A stretch of 64,000 bases of DNA from Streptomyces blattellae (GTDB lineage Bacteria; Actinomycetota; Actinomycetes; Streptomycetales; Streptomycetaceae), in the NCBI RefSeq assembly GCF_009709555.1, contig NZ_WJBG01000114.1, positions 62,001-126,000 of the forward strand, written 5' to 3'. Shown here one piece after another: positions 30,866-39,740 of this stretch. How positions within the stretch are numbered: position 1 is the first letter of the stretch; every line of letters starts with the position of its first letter. The notes under the pieces are model-generated. The model was not told the DNA's origin. It made no database searches and saw only the letters and a program-made list of their open reading frames with translations. The position numbers were made by a program, and so were the translations under genes.

Positions 30866-31912
30866 GTGACCACACGGCTTGCCGACATCGCCGCTCAGGC
30901 GGGGGTGAGCGAGGCGACCGTCAGCCGCGTCCTCAACGGCAAGCCGGGCGTCGCCGCCACCACCCGCCAGTCCGTGCTGGCCGCACTGGACGTACTCGGC
31001 TACGAGCGTCCCGTGCGGCTGCGGCAGCGCAGCGAGGGCCTGGTGGGCCTGATCACCCCGGAGCTGGAGAACCCGATATTCCCGGCCCTGGCCCAGGTGA
31101 TCGGCCAGGCGCTGACGCGGCAGGGCTACACACCGGTCCTGGCCACCCAGACCCCGGGGGGTTCGACGGAGGACGAGCTGACCGAGATGCTCGTCGACCG
31201 GGGCGTCGCCGGGATCATCTACGTCTCCGGACTGCACGCGGACACCAACGCCGACATGCAGCGCTACGAGCAGCTGCGCGCGCAGGGCGTGCCGTTCGTG
31301 CTCGTCGACGGCTTCTCCCCCAAGGTGCAGGCACCGTTCATCTCGCCGGACGACCGCGCGGCGATGACCCTGGCGGTCACGCATCTGGTGTCGCTGGGCC
31401 ACACCCGGATCGGTCTCGCGCTCGGCCCCAAGCGGTTCGTGCCGGTCCAGCGGAAGATCGAAGGCTTCGTCCGCGCGATGCAGGACCAGCTCGGGCTGGC
31501 CGCGGACACGATCGAGTCGGAGCTGATCCAGCACTCCCTCTACACGCTGGAGGGCGGCCAGGCGGCGGCCACCGCGCTGATCGGGCGCGGCTGTACGGCG
31601 GTGGTGTGCGCCAGCGACATGATGGCGCTGGGCGCGATACGGGCGGCACGGCAGCACGGCCTGGAAGTCCCCCGGGACATCTCGGTGGTGGGCTTCGACG
31701 ACTCCCCGCTGATCGCGTTCACCGACCCGCCCCTGACAACGGTCCGCAAGCCGGTCCCGGCGATGGGGCAGGCTGCGGTGCGGACGTTGCTGGAGGAGAT
31801 CGGGGGGACGCCCGCGCCGCACAGTGAGTTCGTGTTCATGCCGGAGCTGGTGGTGCGCGGTTCCACGGCTTCGGCGCCTGGGGAGAGGACCGGGGACCGG
31901 AATCGTCCCTGA
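30866..31912 (+). CDS. malR: LacI-family maltose regulator MalR
   Basis: About 348 residues. The N-terminal LacI helix-turn-helix is TRLADIAAQAGVSEATVSRVLNGKPGV, followed by the hinge ARQSVLAAL-like segment and a periplasmic-binding-type effector domain (GLVGLITPELENPIFPALAQ, FVLVDGFSPK, HTRIGLALGPKRF, VVCASDMMALGAIRAARQ, DISVVGFDDSPLIAFTDPPLTTV). It represses malEFG and amylase genes in Streptomyces and is released by maltodextrins. The frame is open to ATG 30773, which has GAGAGG and would add 31 residues. GTG 30866 matches the usual family N-terminus and is preferred, but an experiment would be needed to choose. Confidence 0.93.
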   Translation: MTTRLADIAAQAGVSEATVSRVLNGKPGVAATTRQSVLAALDVLGYERPVRLRQRSEGLVGLITPELENPIFPALAQVIGQALTRQGYTPVLATQTPGGSTEDELTEMLVDRGVAGIIYVSGLHADTNADMQRYEQLRAQGVPFVLVDGFSPKVQAPFISPDDRAAMTLAVTHLVSLGHTRIGLALGPKRFVPVQRKIEGFVRAMQDQLGLAADTIESELIQHSLYTLEGGQAAATALIGRGCTAVVCASDMMALGAIRAARQHGLEVPRDISVVGFDDSPLIAFTDPPLTTVRKPVPAMGQAAVRTLLEEIGGTPAPHSEFVFMPELVVRGSTASAPGERTGDRNRP

Positions 31913-31920
31913 GTCGGAGA

Positions 31921-31938
31921 ACTGCCTTCAGTGGCAGT
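31921..31938 (+). terminator. weak hairpin after malR
   Basis: ACTGCC, six-base loop, GGCAGT. It is only a 6 bp stem, but it lies 9 bases after the malR stop. Confidence 0.35.
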
Positions 31939-32042
31939 GCGCTGGTAGGAGAGAGCGGCCTACGGTCGTCGTAGAACGTGCGGATTGAACCCGACCGGGG
32001 GATGATCGGACGGGGGTGGCTTTTCTGGCAGACTTTGTGCCC

Positions 32043-32897
32043 ATGGGTGACACGACCGTGACGACCGCAGAGGAAGGCCGCGAGGAGGCCGTTCCGCACC
32101 CTGTCACGGTCGAAACGAGGCCCGGGCGGCTGAGCGGCCTGCGCGTTCCGCGTCAGCCCCGGCTGTGGTTCGAGATCCTTCTGATCGCGGTGAGTTACTG
32201 GACGTACTCACTGATCCGCAACGCCGTCCCGGAACAAAGGGGACAGGCTCTGAGCAACGCCGACTGGCTCTGGCGGCTGGAGGAAAACCTCGGCATCGCC
32301 GTCGAAGAATCGGTCAACCACACCGTGAATTCGGTGACTTGGCTCATCGTCGGCATGAACTACTACTACGCGACACTGCACTTCGTGGTCACTCTGGGTG
32401 TCCTCGTGTGGCTGTTCCGCAGTCATCCCGGCCGCTATGCGGCGACCCGGATGGTGCTCTTCGCGACGACGGGCGTGGCCCTCGTCGGTTACTACCTGTA
32501 TCCGCTCGCCCCGCCGCGGCTCATGAACGGCCAGAGCTTCATCGACACGGTGATGGTCCACGACACCTGGGGTTCGATGGCCTCCGGCGACCTGAAGAAC
32601 GTGTCGAACCAGTACGCCGCGATGCCGTCGATGCACATCGGCTGGTCGGTCTGGTGCGGCCTGACGATCTTCGCGCTGGCCTCGGTCCCGTGGGTCCGGG
32701 TCCTGGGCCTGCTCTACCCGATGGCCACCCTCGTCGTGATCGTCGCCACCGCCAACCACTTCTGGCTGGACGCCGTCGGCGGCCTGATGTGCCTCGCCTT
32801 CGGCTACACGGTGGCACGGGTCTGGTACGGCACGTTGCCGTACTCCCTGCCGCGGCTGGTGCCGCCGCGCCGGGCACTGCTGCCCGGCAAGGTGTAG
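32043..32897 (+). CDS. PAP2-superfamily membrane phosphatase/transferase
   Basis: 284 residues with about six membrane helices. The PAP2-like C-terminal core holds the second active-site motif MPSMHIGWSVW (about 196-206) and the third ATANHFWLDAVGG (about 238-250). It belongs to the subgroup that includes inositol-phosphorylceramide synthase-like proteins. It is expected to act on a lipid phosphate or transfer a phospho-headgroup at the outer membrane face; the substrate is unknown. ATG 32043 (MGDTTVT) is chosen over 32016. No operon partners are visible. Confidence 0.87.
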   Translation: MGDTTVTTAEEGREEAVPHPVTVETRPGRLSGLRVPRQPRLWFEILLIAVSYWTYSLIRNAVPEQRGQALSNADWLWRLEENLGIAVEESVNHTVNSVTWLIVGMNYYYATLHFVVTLGVLVWLFRSHPGRYAATRMVLFATTGVALVGYYLYPLAPPRLMNGQSFIDTVMVHDTWGSMASGDLKNVSNQYAAMPSMHIGWSVWCGLTIFALASVPWVRVLGLLYPMATLVVIVATANHFWLDAVGGLMCLAFGYTVARVWYGTLPYSLPRLVPPRRALLPGKV

Positions 32898-32953
32898 CGG
32901 CACCCGCCTGTCCGCCAGGCGTTCCGCTGGAAGTGCCGCGCTATGCCGTCGTG

Positions 32954-33005
32954 CGTCTGCGGGCCCGTCGTCGCTGGTCGCGCAGTTCCCCGCGCCCCTT
33001 GGGCG
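32954..33005. repeat. dispersed GC-rich Streptomyces intergenic repeat, copy 3
   Basis: GGTCGCGCAGTTCCCCGCGC followed by CCCTTGGGCG, the opposite orientation of the core at 9820-9912. It lies between the PAP2 gene and a degenerate amidohydrolase tail. Confidence 0.65.
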
Positions 33006-33039
33006 TTGCCGAACCGCAGTTCCACTTCACCAAGTCCGC

Positions 33040-33445
33040 TCAGGCCCGGTACATGACGTGACCGCCGGTCACCGTCAGTCGTACGGGAGCCTGAGCCACT
33101 TCGTCCGCGGGAGCGGTCGCCGGGTCCACGCCGCTGCCGTACGGCGGCCGGCGGCCGCGGCCGGACCCGGCCAGAACGCCGTCCTGCCGTCCCCTGCCCG
33201 TGCCAGTCCGCGCGCTCCAGCCACGCCTTGCCGCCCTCGACGGTCCCGAACTGGAGTACCTGACCCGGCCGACCCACCCGTGCCGCCGGCCAGGCCCTGC
33301 ACGGCGACCAGCCCGGCACCAGGCCGTCGGCGTCCGCTCCCGCATGCGCCAGGGCGCGAAACACGGTGCCGGCAGGCAGCCGCCGCCCCCACAGCCTCAG
33401 GACGCGAAACGCAGCCACACCGGTCAGCGCGGTCGCCGTGGCCGC
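33040..33445 (-). pseudogene. degenerate amidohydrolase 3' end
   Basis: The reverse-strand frame ending at 33040 reads DPATAPADEVAQAPVRLTVT then GGHVMYRA and a stop. This is the typical closing strand of amidohydrolase-family enzymes (…ADLV…DP…VP..E.....V..TVVGGRVVY). Upstream the sequence switches to another frame (GKAWLERADWHGQ and LRLWGRRLPAGTVFRALAHAG), and no metal-binding motifs are found. Frameshifts and loss of most of the gene are inferred. The rest of 32898-33484 shows no gene. The identification rests on about 30 residues. Confidence 0.35.
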
Positions 33446-33484
33446 CACCCCAGCCCGGCGTCCCCGCCGTGGGCTACGGGCCGG

Positions 33485-36481
33485 TCACGCCCCGTAGAAC
33501 AGCTCCTCCACCACGCTCCGCGCCCGCCTCGCCGTACGCCGGTACGCGTCGAGCATGTCGCCGACGTGTCCGGGCCCATACCCCAGGTAGCGCCCCACCG
33601 CCGCCAGTTCCCGCCCGTGCGACGGGAACGTGTCGCCCGCTCGCCCGCGCACCAGCATCACCGCGTTCCGCACCCGTGTCGCCAGCACCCACGCCTCGTC
33701 CAGGGTGGCCGCGTCCTCGCCGGAGACGAGTCCGGCGGCGCAGGCGGCGGCGAGGGCCTCGCGGGTGCGGGTGGTGCGCAGGCCCGGCTCGGCCCAGCCG
33801 TGCCGCAGCTGGAAGAGCTGGACGGTCCATTCGACGTCGGAGAGGCCGCCGGGCCCGAGCTTGGTGTGCAGCTTCGGGTCGGCTCCGCGCGGCATCCGCT
33901 CGGACTCCATACGGGCCTTCAGGCGCCGGATCTCACGGACGGCGTCGTCGCCGAGTCCCTCCGCCGGGTACCGCAGCGGGTCGATCAGCTCGATGAAGCG
34001 CCGCCCCAGGTCCTGGTCACCGGCGACGACTTCGGCCCGCAGCAGCGCCTGCGACTCCCAGACCAGGGACCAGCGGCGGTAGTAGGCCTCGTACGACTTC
34101 AACGTCCGTACGAGCGGCCCGGACTTGCCCTCCGGTCGCAGGTCGGCGTCGATCAGCAGCGGCGGATCGGCGCTCGGGATCTGGAGCAGTCGCCGCATCT
34201 CGGAGACGACCTTGTTCGCGGCGTCCGCGGCCTCCCGCTCCTCGACGCCCGCGCGGGGCTCGTGCACGAACAGGACGTCCGCGTCGGAGCCGTAGCCGAG
34301 TTCGTGCCCGCCGAAGCGGCCCATGCCGATGACCGCGAACCGGGTGGGCAGTTCGTCGCCCCAGCCCTCGCGGACGACGGCCCGCAGAGTGCCGGCGAGG
34401 GTCGCGGCCGTGAGGTCGGAGATCGCGCCGCCGACCCGGTCCACCAGGGCGCCCTGATCGGCCTCGGCGGGCTGGGCCTCGGTGCCGTACGAGCCCACGA
34501 TGTCGGCGGCGGCCGTACGGAACAGCTCGCGGCGGCGGACGCCGCGGGCGGCCGTGACCCCCTGGACGGCGCCGTCGGCACGGCCCACCGCGGCGAGGAT
34601 CTCCTGTTCCAGGTGGGCGTGGGAGCGGGGGTCGAGGCCACCGCCGTCACCGTCGCCGAGCAGCGCCACCGCTTCCGGCGCACGCATCAGCAGGTCGGGC
34701 GCGAGGCGGCCGGCGGACAGCACACGGGCGAGATTCTCGGCGGCGGCGCCTTCATCGCGCAGCAGCCTCAGATACCAGGGCGTCTTGCCCAACGCGTCCG
34801 ACACGTTGCGGAAGTTGAGCAGTCCCGCGTCCGGGTCGGCGGAGTCGGCGAACCAGCCGAGCAGCACCGGCAGCAGGGTGCGCTGGATCGCGGCCTTGCG
34901 GGTGACGCCGGAGGCCAGCGCCTCCAGATGGCGCAGGGCGGCGGCCGGGTCGGCGTAGCCGAGGGCGACCAGCCGTTCGCGGGCCGCCTCGGGGCTCAAC
35001 CGTGCTTCGCCGGGGGCGAGTTGGGCGACGGCGTCGAGCAGCGGCCGGTAGAAGAGCTTCTCGTGCAGCCGTCGTACGACACTCCCGTGCCGCTTCCACT
35101 CGCGGTTCAGCTCGGCGACCGGATCGGTGCGCAGGCCCAGCGAGCGGCCGATGCGGCGCTGGTCGGCCTCGTCGTCGGGGACGAGGTGGGTGCGGCGCAG
35201 CCGGTAGAGCTGGATGCGGTGCTCCATGGAGCGCAGGAAGCGGTAGGCGCTGTCGAGCTGGACGGCGTCCGCGCGGCCGACGTACCCGCCGGCGGCGAGC
35301 GCCTGGAGCGCGTCCAGGGTGGTGCCGCTGCGCAGGGACGCGTCGGCCCGGCCGTGCACCAACTGCAGCAGCTGTACGGCGAATTCGACGTCGCGCAGCC
35401 CGCCCGGACCGAGTTTCAGCTCCCGCTCGACCTCGGCGACCGGGATGTTCTCGACGACCCGGCGGCGCATCTTCTGCACGTCGGCGACGAAGTTCTCGCG
35501 CTCGGCGGCCTTCCAGACGAGCGGTTCGAGGGCGGCGACGTACTCCTCGCCGAGTTCGATGTCCCCGGCCACCGGGCGGGCCTTGAGCAGCGCCTGGAAC
35601 TCCCAGGTCTTGGCCCAGCGCTGGTAGTAGGCGAGATGGCTGCTCAGCGTGCGCACCAGGGGACCGTTTCTGCCCTCGGGCCGCAGATTGGCGTCCACGG
35701 GCCAGATCGAGCCCTCGACGGTGGTCTCGGAGCAGATCCGCATCATGTGCGAGGCGAGCTTGGTGGCGGAGCGCAGCGCCTTGCCCTCGTCGGCGCCGTC
35801 GACGGCTTCGCCCACGAAGATCACGTCGACGTCGGACACGTAGTTCAGCTCATGGCCGCCGCACTTGCCCATCGCGATCACCGCGAGCCGGCACGCGGCG
35901 GCGTCGTCGGGCGCGGCGGCTCGGGCGATGGCGAGGGCGGCGCGCAGGGTCGCGGTGGCCAGGTCGGCCAGCTCGGCGGCGGTCTCGGCGACATCGGTGG
36001 TGCCGCACACGTCGCGGGCCGCGATGGACAGCAGACAGCGCCGGTAGGCGACGCGCAGGGCGACCGGGTCGCCGGCCTCGGCGAGACCGCGCTCGAACTC
36101 CGCCACCCCGGGGTGGAGGTCGCGCGGCTCGTACATGACGAGCGCCTGCCAGTCCCTGGGATGCCGGGCGAGGTGGTCGGCGAGCGCGGCGGAGGCCCCG
36201 AGCACACCGAGCAGCCGGTCCCGCAGCGGCTTCGCCGCTATCACCGTGTCGAGCAGCTCCTGCCGTGCCAGGGGCCCTGGCTGCACCTCGACGAGCCGGA
36301 CCAGACCGTGCAGCGCGAGATCCGGGTCGGCGGTCGCGCCGAGCGCCTCCAGCAGCACCGGGTCGCTGCGCAGGGACGCGAGCTCCACGCTGTCCAGAAG
36401 CCGCTCTGCGGCCGACGGATCGGTGAAACCGTGCCGCAGCAGCCGAGTGAAGGTGCTGCTCCTGCGCCCCGGCGCCGTCAT
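33485..36481 (-). CDS. glnE: bifunctional glutamine synthetase adenylyltransferase/deadenylylase
   Basis: 998 residues, full family length. Two nucleotidyltransferase domains: the N-terminal deadenylylase with GGHELNYVSDVDVIFV near residue 213, and the C-terminal adenylylase with GRFGGHELGYGSDADVLFV near 730. Each is followed by a GlnD-UTase-like helical domain (for example GPGGLRDVEFAVQLLQL and GPGGLSDVEWTVQLFQL). It attaches or removes AMP on type I glutamine synthetase according to nitrogen status. GlnII is not a substrate, and the substrate GlnA is outside this window. ATG 36481 has AGGAGG. It is divergent from the PPOX pseudogene and 3.5 to 6 kb from glnA2. Confidence 0.96.
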   Translation of the reverse strand: MTAPGRRSSTFTRLLRHGFTDPSAAERLLDSVELASLRSDPVLLEALGATADPDLALHGLVRLVEVQPGPLARQELLDTVIAAKPLRDRLLGVLGASAALADHLARHPRDWQALVMYEPRDLHPGVAEFERGLAEAGDPVALRVAYRRCLLSIAARDVCGTTDVAETAAELADLATATLRAALAIARAAAPDDAAACRLAVIAMGKCGGHELNYVSDVDVIFVGEAVDGADEGKALRSATKLASHMMRICSETTVEGSIWPVDANLRPEGRNGPLVRTLSSHLAYYQRWAKTWEFQALLKARPVAGDIELGEEYVAALEPLVWKAAERENFVADVQKMRRRVVENIPVAEVERELKLGPGGLRDVEFAVQLLQLVHGRADASLRSGTTLDALQALAAGGYVGRADAVQLDSAYRFLRSMEHRIQLYRLRRTHLVPDDEADQRRIGRSLGLRTDPVAELNREWKRHGSVVRRLHEKLFYRPLLDAVAQLAPGEARLSPEAARERLVALGYADPAAALRHLEALASGVTRKAAIQRTLLPVLLGWFADSADPDAGLLNFRNVSDALGKTPWYLRLLRDEGAAAENLARVLSAGRLAPDLLMRAPEAVALLGDGDGGGLDPRSHAHLEQEILAAVGRADGAVQGVTAARGVRRRELFRTAAADIVGSYGTEAQPAEADQGALVDRVGGAISDLTAATLAGTLRAVVREGWGDELPTRFAVIGMGRFGGHELGYGSDADVLFVHEPRAGVEEREAADAANKVVSEMRRLLQIPSADPPLLIDADLRPEGKSGPLVRTLKSYEAYYRRWSLVWESQALLRAEVVAGDQDLGRRFIELIDPLRYPAEGLGDDAVREIRRLKARMESERMPRGADPKLHTKLGPGGLSDVEWTVQLFQLRHGWAEPGLRTTRTREALAAACAAGLVSGEDAATLDEAWVLATRVRNAVMLVRGRAGDTFPSHGRELAAVGRYLGYGPGHVGDMLDAYRRTARRARSVVEELFYGA

Positions 36482-36616
36482 GCCCCGCCTCCTGTCGGAT
36501 CAAGGTCGTTCCCGCCTGAGCCTAACCGCAGAGCCGCGGAGAAGCGCCGATGAGTTCTGCCGCCGCCTGGGGTCTGCCCTGCAGAGGTTCGGACATCCGG
36601 CGGCTGGAGGAAGCTC

Positions 36617-37223
36617 ATGCCCCACACAGACACCGACACCGACACCGGTACCGACACCGGTACCGACATCGGTACCGGCCCGCAGACCCGACTGGACACC
36701 CGCTACAGCGACGAGACGGCCACCGCGGTCCCCTGGCCGGAGGCCGACAAGCAGCTCACCGAGGCCGAGCTGTTCTGGATCTCGACCGTACGACCGGACG
36801 GGCGCCCGCATTCCCCCATAGCCTTAAGGGCATGGGGGACCCCCATCCCCGCTCCCCGCGGTCCGGGCACACGGCGCACTGCACTTCTGCACCGGCCCCG
36901 AGGAGCGCAAGGCCCGCAACCTGGCGGAGAACCCGCAGGTCGTCCTCACCACGGGCACGAACACCTGGAACAAGGGCTACGACCTGGTGGTCGAGGGCGT
37001 GGCGCGGCGCGTCACGGACGACGCGGCGCTGCGCGAACTCGCGGCCCGCTGGGAGACGAAATACGGCTCCTTCTGGCACTTCGAGGTACGGAACGGCTGC
37101 TTCGACCACAAGCCGGGGCACGCGTACGTCTTCTCGGTGGCGCCGGTCACTGTTTTCGGCTTCGGTAAAGGGGAGCCGTTCGGCCAGACCCGCTGGCGGT
37201 TCGGCGGTGACGAGGAGGCGTAG
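36617..37223 (+). pseudogene. frameshifted pyridoxamine 5'-phosphate oxidase-family protein
   Basis: The N-terminal frame (from ATG 36617) reads through ADKQLTEAELFWISTVRPDG, the FMN-binding start of a PPOX-fold protein. The rest of the family continues in another frame as GALHFCTGPEERKARNL, TTGTNTWNKGYDLVVEG and GQTRWRF, ending at 37221-37223. Between them lie two insertions: a palindromic CCCCCAT/ATGGGGG hairpin segment (36811-36838) and a 7-base tandem duplication CCCCGCT-CCCCGCG (about 36846-36857). The net shift is +1. The gene is therefore inactive unless frameshifting occurs. The insert also creates an in-frame TTA codon. The N-terminus has a DTDTDTGTDTGTD microsatellite. Confidence 0.75.
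36813..36854. repeat. triple CCCCCAT/ATGGGGG hairpin array inside the PPOX gene
   Basis: CCCCCAT (36813-36819), then GCCTTAAGGGC, then ATGGGGG (36832-36838), A, CCCCCAT (36840-36846). The middle arm can pair with either flank. This is typical of template-switch or hairpin-mediated insertion. Confidence 0.7.
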
Positions 37224-37225
37224 CC

Positions 37226-37675
37226 ATGGACTTCACGCTCGAAGTGATCCCGCTGCCCGTGAGCGACATCGACCGCGCCCGCGACTTCTACCGCGACCAG
37301 GTCGGCTTCCACGTCGACATCGACCAGGAGGTCATGCCGGGCATGCGCATCGTCCAGCTCACCCCGCCGGGCTCCGGCTGTTCCATCGCCCTCGGCGACA
37401 GCATCTGGGACCTCACCAAGGGCGGGACCAGACCCGAACCCGGCTCCTACCAGGGCCTCCAGCTGTGCGTCGCCGACATCAAGGCCGCCCACGCCGAGCT
37501 GCGCGAACGCGGCCTGGAGGTCTCCGAGCCGACCCAGTACTCCCCCGACGACGGCGCGACCTTCATGTACTTCACGGATCCGGACGGCAACGGCTGGTCG
37601 ATCCAGGAGTACCGGCGCAGGGCCACGGAGCCGTTGCACAAGGCCCTGGCAGATCTGGCCGGCGGACGCCAGTAG
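37226..37675 (+). CDS. VOC/glyoxalase-family protein
   Basis: 149 residues with the two beta-alpha-beta-beta-beta modules of the vicinal-oxygen-chelate fold. Module one is LEVIPLPVSDIDRARDFYRDQVGFHVD…RIVQLTPPGSG. Module two is YQGLQLCVADIKAAHAELRERG…FMYFTDPDGNGWSIQEY. Candidate metal ligands are Gln and Glu/His positions in VQLTP, GLQLCV and IQEY. Its role could be a dioxygenase, glyoxalase or resistance protein, which cannot be decided. It starts 3 bases after the PPOX stop, so it was in an operon with that gene and may be affected by the loss of upstream translation. Confidence 0.85.
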   Translation: MDFTLEVIPLPVSDIDRARDFYRDQVGFHVDIDQEVMPGMRIVQLTPPGSGCSIALGDSIWDLTKGGTRPEPGSYQGLQLCVADIKAAHAELRERGLEVSEPTQYSPDDGATFMYFTDPDGNGWSIQEYRRRATEPLHKALADLAGGRQ

Positions 37676-38072
37676 GCGGTGCGGGTCGCCGGCTGAACCA
37701 CGCCGGCTGACAAGAAGCACAGCCGGAGTGCGAGGGCGTCGGCACCCTTGCCGTCCAGCCCTCCGAAGCCCTCCGCGATACGGCCTTCGACCGTCAGGAC
37801 GCGTCCACGTGCCGTCACACTCATGGCCAGCGCTTTGTGCAGCCGGTCCCACCAGGCCGCTGCCTCGCAGAAGCTCCTGCTTGCGCTCGGAGAGGCGCTC
37901 GGAGAGGCGGTCGGACAGCGATGGAGTTGGCGCACAGTACGGCCCTCCACCGCTGCCTGCGCCCGATGTGATCGCGGTCGACGCCCTGTGATCAACCGCC
38001 CCGCCGCCGACGGCCGCCATCAGCGCCGGGCGGCACCCTCAGCGCCGGGGGAAACGGCGTCCTCAACACCTC
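37676..38072. other. gene-poor stretch downstream of the VOC gene
   Basis: About 400 bases between convergent genes with no convincing gene. A reverse frame (AAWWDRLHKALAMSVTARGR) is open but has no recognised homology. A short tandem repeat GGAGAGGCGCTC occurs at about 37889-37916. It may be decayed coding sequence. Confidence 0.4.
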
Positions 38073-39434
38073 CTACAGAACCGGCAGAGACTTCCGCAGC
38101 TCGAAGGCGGTCACCTCGGAGCGGTACTCCTCCCACTCCTGGCGCTTGTTGCGCAGGAAGAAGTCGAAGACGTGCTCGCCCAGCGTCTCGGCGACCAGAT
38201 CGCTGCGCTCCATCAGCGTCAGGGCCTCGCCCAGGTTCTGCGGCAACGGCTCGATGCCCATCGCGCGGCGCTCGGCGTCGGAGAGGGCCCAGACGTCGTC
38301 CTCGGCGCCCGGCGGCAGTTCGTAGCCCTCCTCGATGCCCTTGAGGCCGGCGGCGAGAAGGACGGCGTAGGCGAGGTACGGGTTCGCGCCGGAGTCCAGT
38401 GAGCGGACCTCGACGCGCGCGGAGCCGGTCTTGCCGGGCTTGTACATCGGGACGCGGACGAGGGCCGAGCGGTTGTTGTGGCCCCAGCAGATGTACGACG
38501 GCGCCTCGCCGCCCGCGCCGGCCGTGCGCTCGGAGCCGCCCCAGATGCGCTTGTAGGAGTTGACCCACTGGTTGGTGACCGCGGAGATCTCCGCCGCGTG
38601 CCGCAGCAGGCCCGCGATGAAGGAGCGGCCGACCTTGGAGAGCTGGTACTCCGAGCCCGACTCGTAGAACGCGTTGCGGTCGCCCTCGAAGAGCGAGAGG
38701 TGCGTGTGCATGCCACTGCCGGGGTGCTCGGAGAACGGCTTCGGCATGAAGGTCGCCTGGACCCCCTGCTCCAGCGCCACCTGCTTCATGACCAGGCGGA
38801 ACGTCATGATGTTGTCGGCCGTGGACAGCGCGTCGGCGTACCGGAGGTCGATCTCCTGCTGGCCCGGGGCGCCCTCGTGGTGGGAGAACTCGACCGAGAT
38901 GCCCATCGACTCCAGCATCGTGATCGCCTGGCGGCGGAAGTCCTGGCCGACGTGGGTGGGGGTGTGGTCGAAGTAGCCCGAGTTGTCGGCGGGAGTGGGG
39001 CGGGAGCCGTCCAGCGGGCGGTCCTTCAGCAGGAAGAACTCGATCTCCGGGTGGGTGTAGAAGGTGAAGCCCAGGTCGGAGGTCTTGGACAACGCGCGCT
39101 TGAGGACGTAGCGCGGGTCGGCGAAGGACGGGGAGCCGTCCGGCATGAGGATGTCGCAGAACATGCGGGCGGTGCCGGGGGCCTCCGCGCGCCAGGGCAG
39201 GACCTGGAAGGTCGACGGGTCCGGCTTGGCGATCATGTCGGACTCGTATACACGGGCGAAGCCCTCGATCGCGGAGCCGTCGAAGCCGATCCCCTCGTCG
39301 AAGGCCTGCTCAAGCTCGGCCGGGGCGACGGCCACGGACTTGAGGAAGCCCAGCACGTCCGTGAACCACAGCCGTACGAACCGGATGTCGCGCTCCTCCA
39401 ACGTCCGGAGCACGAACTCCTGCTGCTTGTCCAT
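38073..39434 (-). CDS. glnA2: glutamine synthetase-like gamma-glutamylpolyamine synthetase GlnA2
   Basis: 453 residues of the GSI fold: FTDVLGFLKSVAV, GFDGSAIEGFARVYESDM, EIEFFLL, HHEGAPGQQEIDLRY (metal and substrate ligands), MPKPFSEHPGSGMHTHLSL, NSYKRIWGG, APSYICWGHNNRSALVRVP and RSLDSGANPYLAYA. The sequence and position near glnE match, from recall, S. coelicolor SCO2241. That protein does not serve as main GS but ligates glutamate to polyamines for their catabolism. Start ATG 39434 (MDKQQEF) fits the homologue; an upstream ATG at 39449 would add five residues. No polyamine genes are adjacent. Confidence 0.88.
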   Translation of the reverse strand: MDKQQEFVLRTLEERDIRFVRLWFTDVLGFLKSVAVAPAELEQAFDEGIGFDGSAIEGFARVYESDMIAKPDPSTFQVLPWRAEAPGTARMFCDILMPDGSPSFADPRYVLKRALSKTSDLGFTFYTHPEIEFFLLKDRPLDGSRPTPADNSGYFDHTPTHVGQDFRRQAITMLESMGISVEFSHHEGAPGQQEIDLRYADALSTADNIMTFRLVMKQVALEQGVQATFMPKPFSEHPGSGMHTHLSLFEGDRNAFYESGSEYQLSKVGRSFIAGLLRHAAEISAVTNQWVNSYKRIWGGSERTAGAGGEAPSYICWGHNNRSALVRVPMYKPGKTGSARVEVRSLDSGANPYLAYAVLLAAGLKGIEEGYELPPGAEDDVWALSDAERRAMGIEPLPQNLGEALTLMERSDLVAETLGEHVFDFFLRNKRQEWEEYRSEVTAFELRKSLPVL

Positions 39435-39740
39435 CTTCCGCTTCCCCATCCTTGCTGGTCAGGCCGCCTGCCCCGGAAACCGTGCGAGGCGGTCGGGCAC
39501 CTGAGCATCACACCACAACAGCGTTTCGTGCGCGTTGCGGACCATGATCACCCGGCCGGCCTCGGCGTGAACGCCTCCGGTACGGCAGGTGTACTGCTCA
39601 GTGCCCATACTGCCTGCTGCCACCGACATCCGTAATTCCTGCGACCTCTCCACGAGAGGTCACCGCTCCCCATTACGATCAGTAGAACCGATTTACGATC
39701 AGCAGACCCGACCATTCCCTTGCCTAGAAGGACACACCCC
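39435..39740. other. divergent promoter region with inverted and direct repeats
   Basis: About 300 bases between glnA2 and the DUF3105 gene. It contains an 8 bp perfect inverted repeat GACCTCTC-CAC-GAGAGGTC (39643-39661) and two tandem 20-mers (39673-39712). No further gene is seen. Confidence 0.6.
39673..39712 (+). repeat. tandem 20 bp direct repeat upstream of the DUF3105/DUF305 operon
   Basis: TTACGATCAGTAGAACCGAT at 39673-39692 and TTACGATCAGCAGACCCGAC at 39693-39712: 16 of 20 identical, placed about 30 bases before the start codon. The position suits an operator or the core promoter. Confidence 0.7.

Noticed and set aside
33200-36553. Forward open frame of over 1100 codons across glnE
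   Set aside because: It lies antisense to a full-length GlnE with conserved motifs; composition is Gly/Gln/Val-rich with no homology.
38073-39434. Calling this gene the main type I glutamine synthetase glnA
   Set aside because: Sequence and neighbourhood match the GlnA2 gamma-glutamylpolyamine synthetase position; the primary glnA lies elsewhere in Streptomyces.
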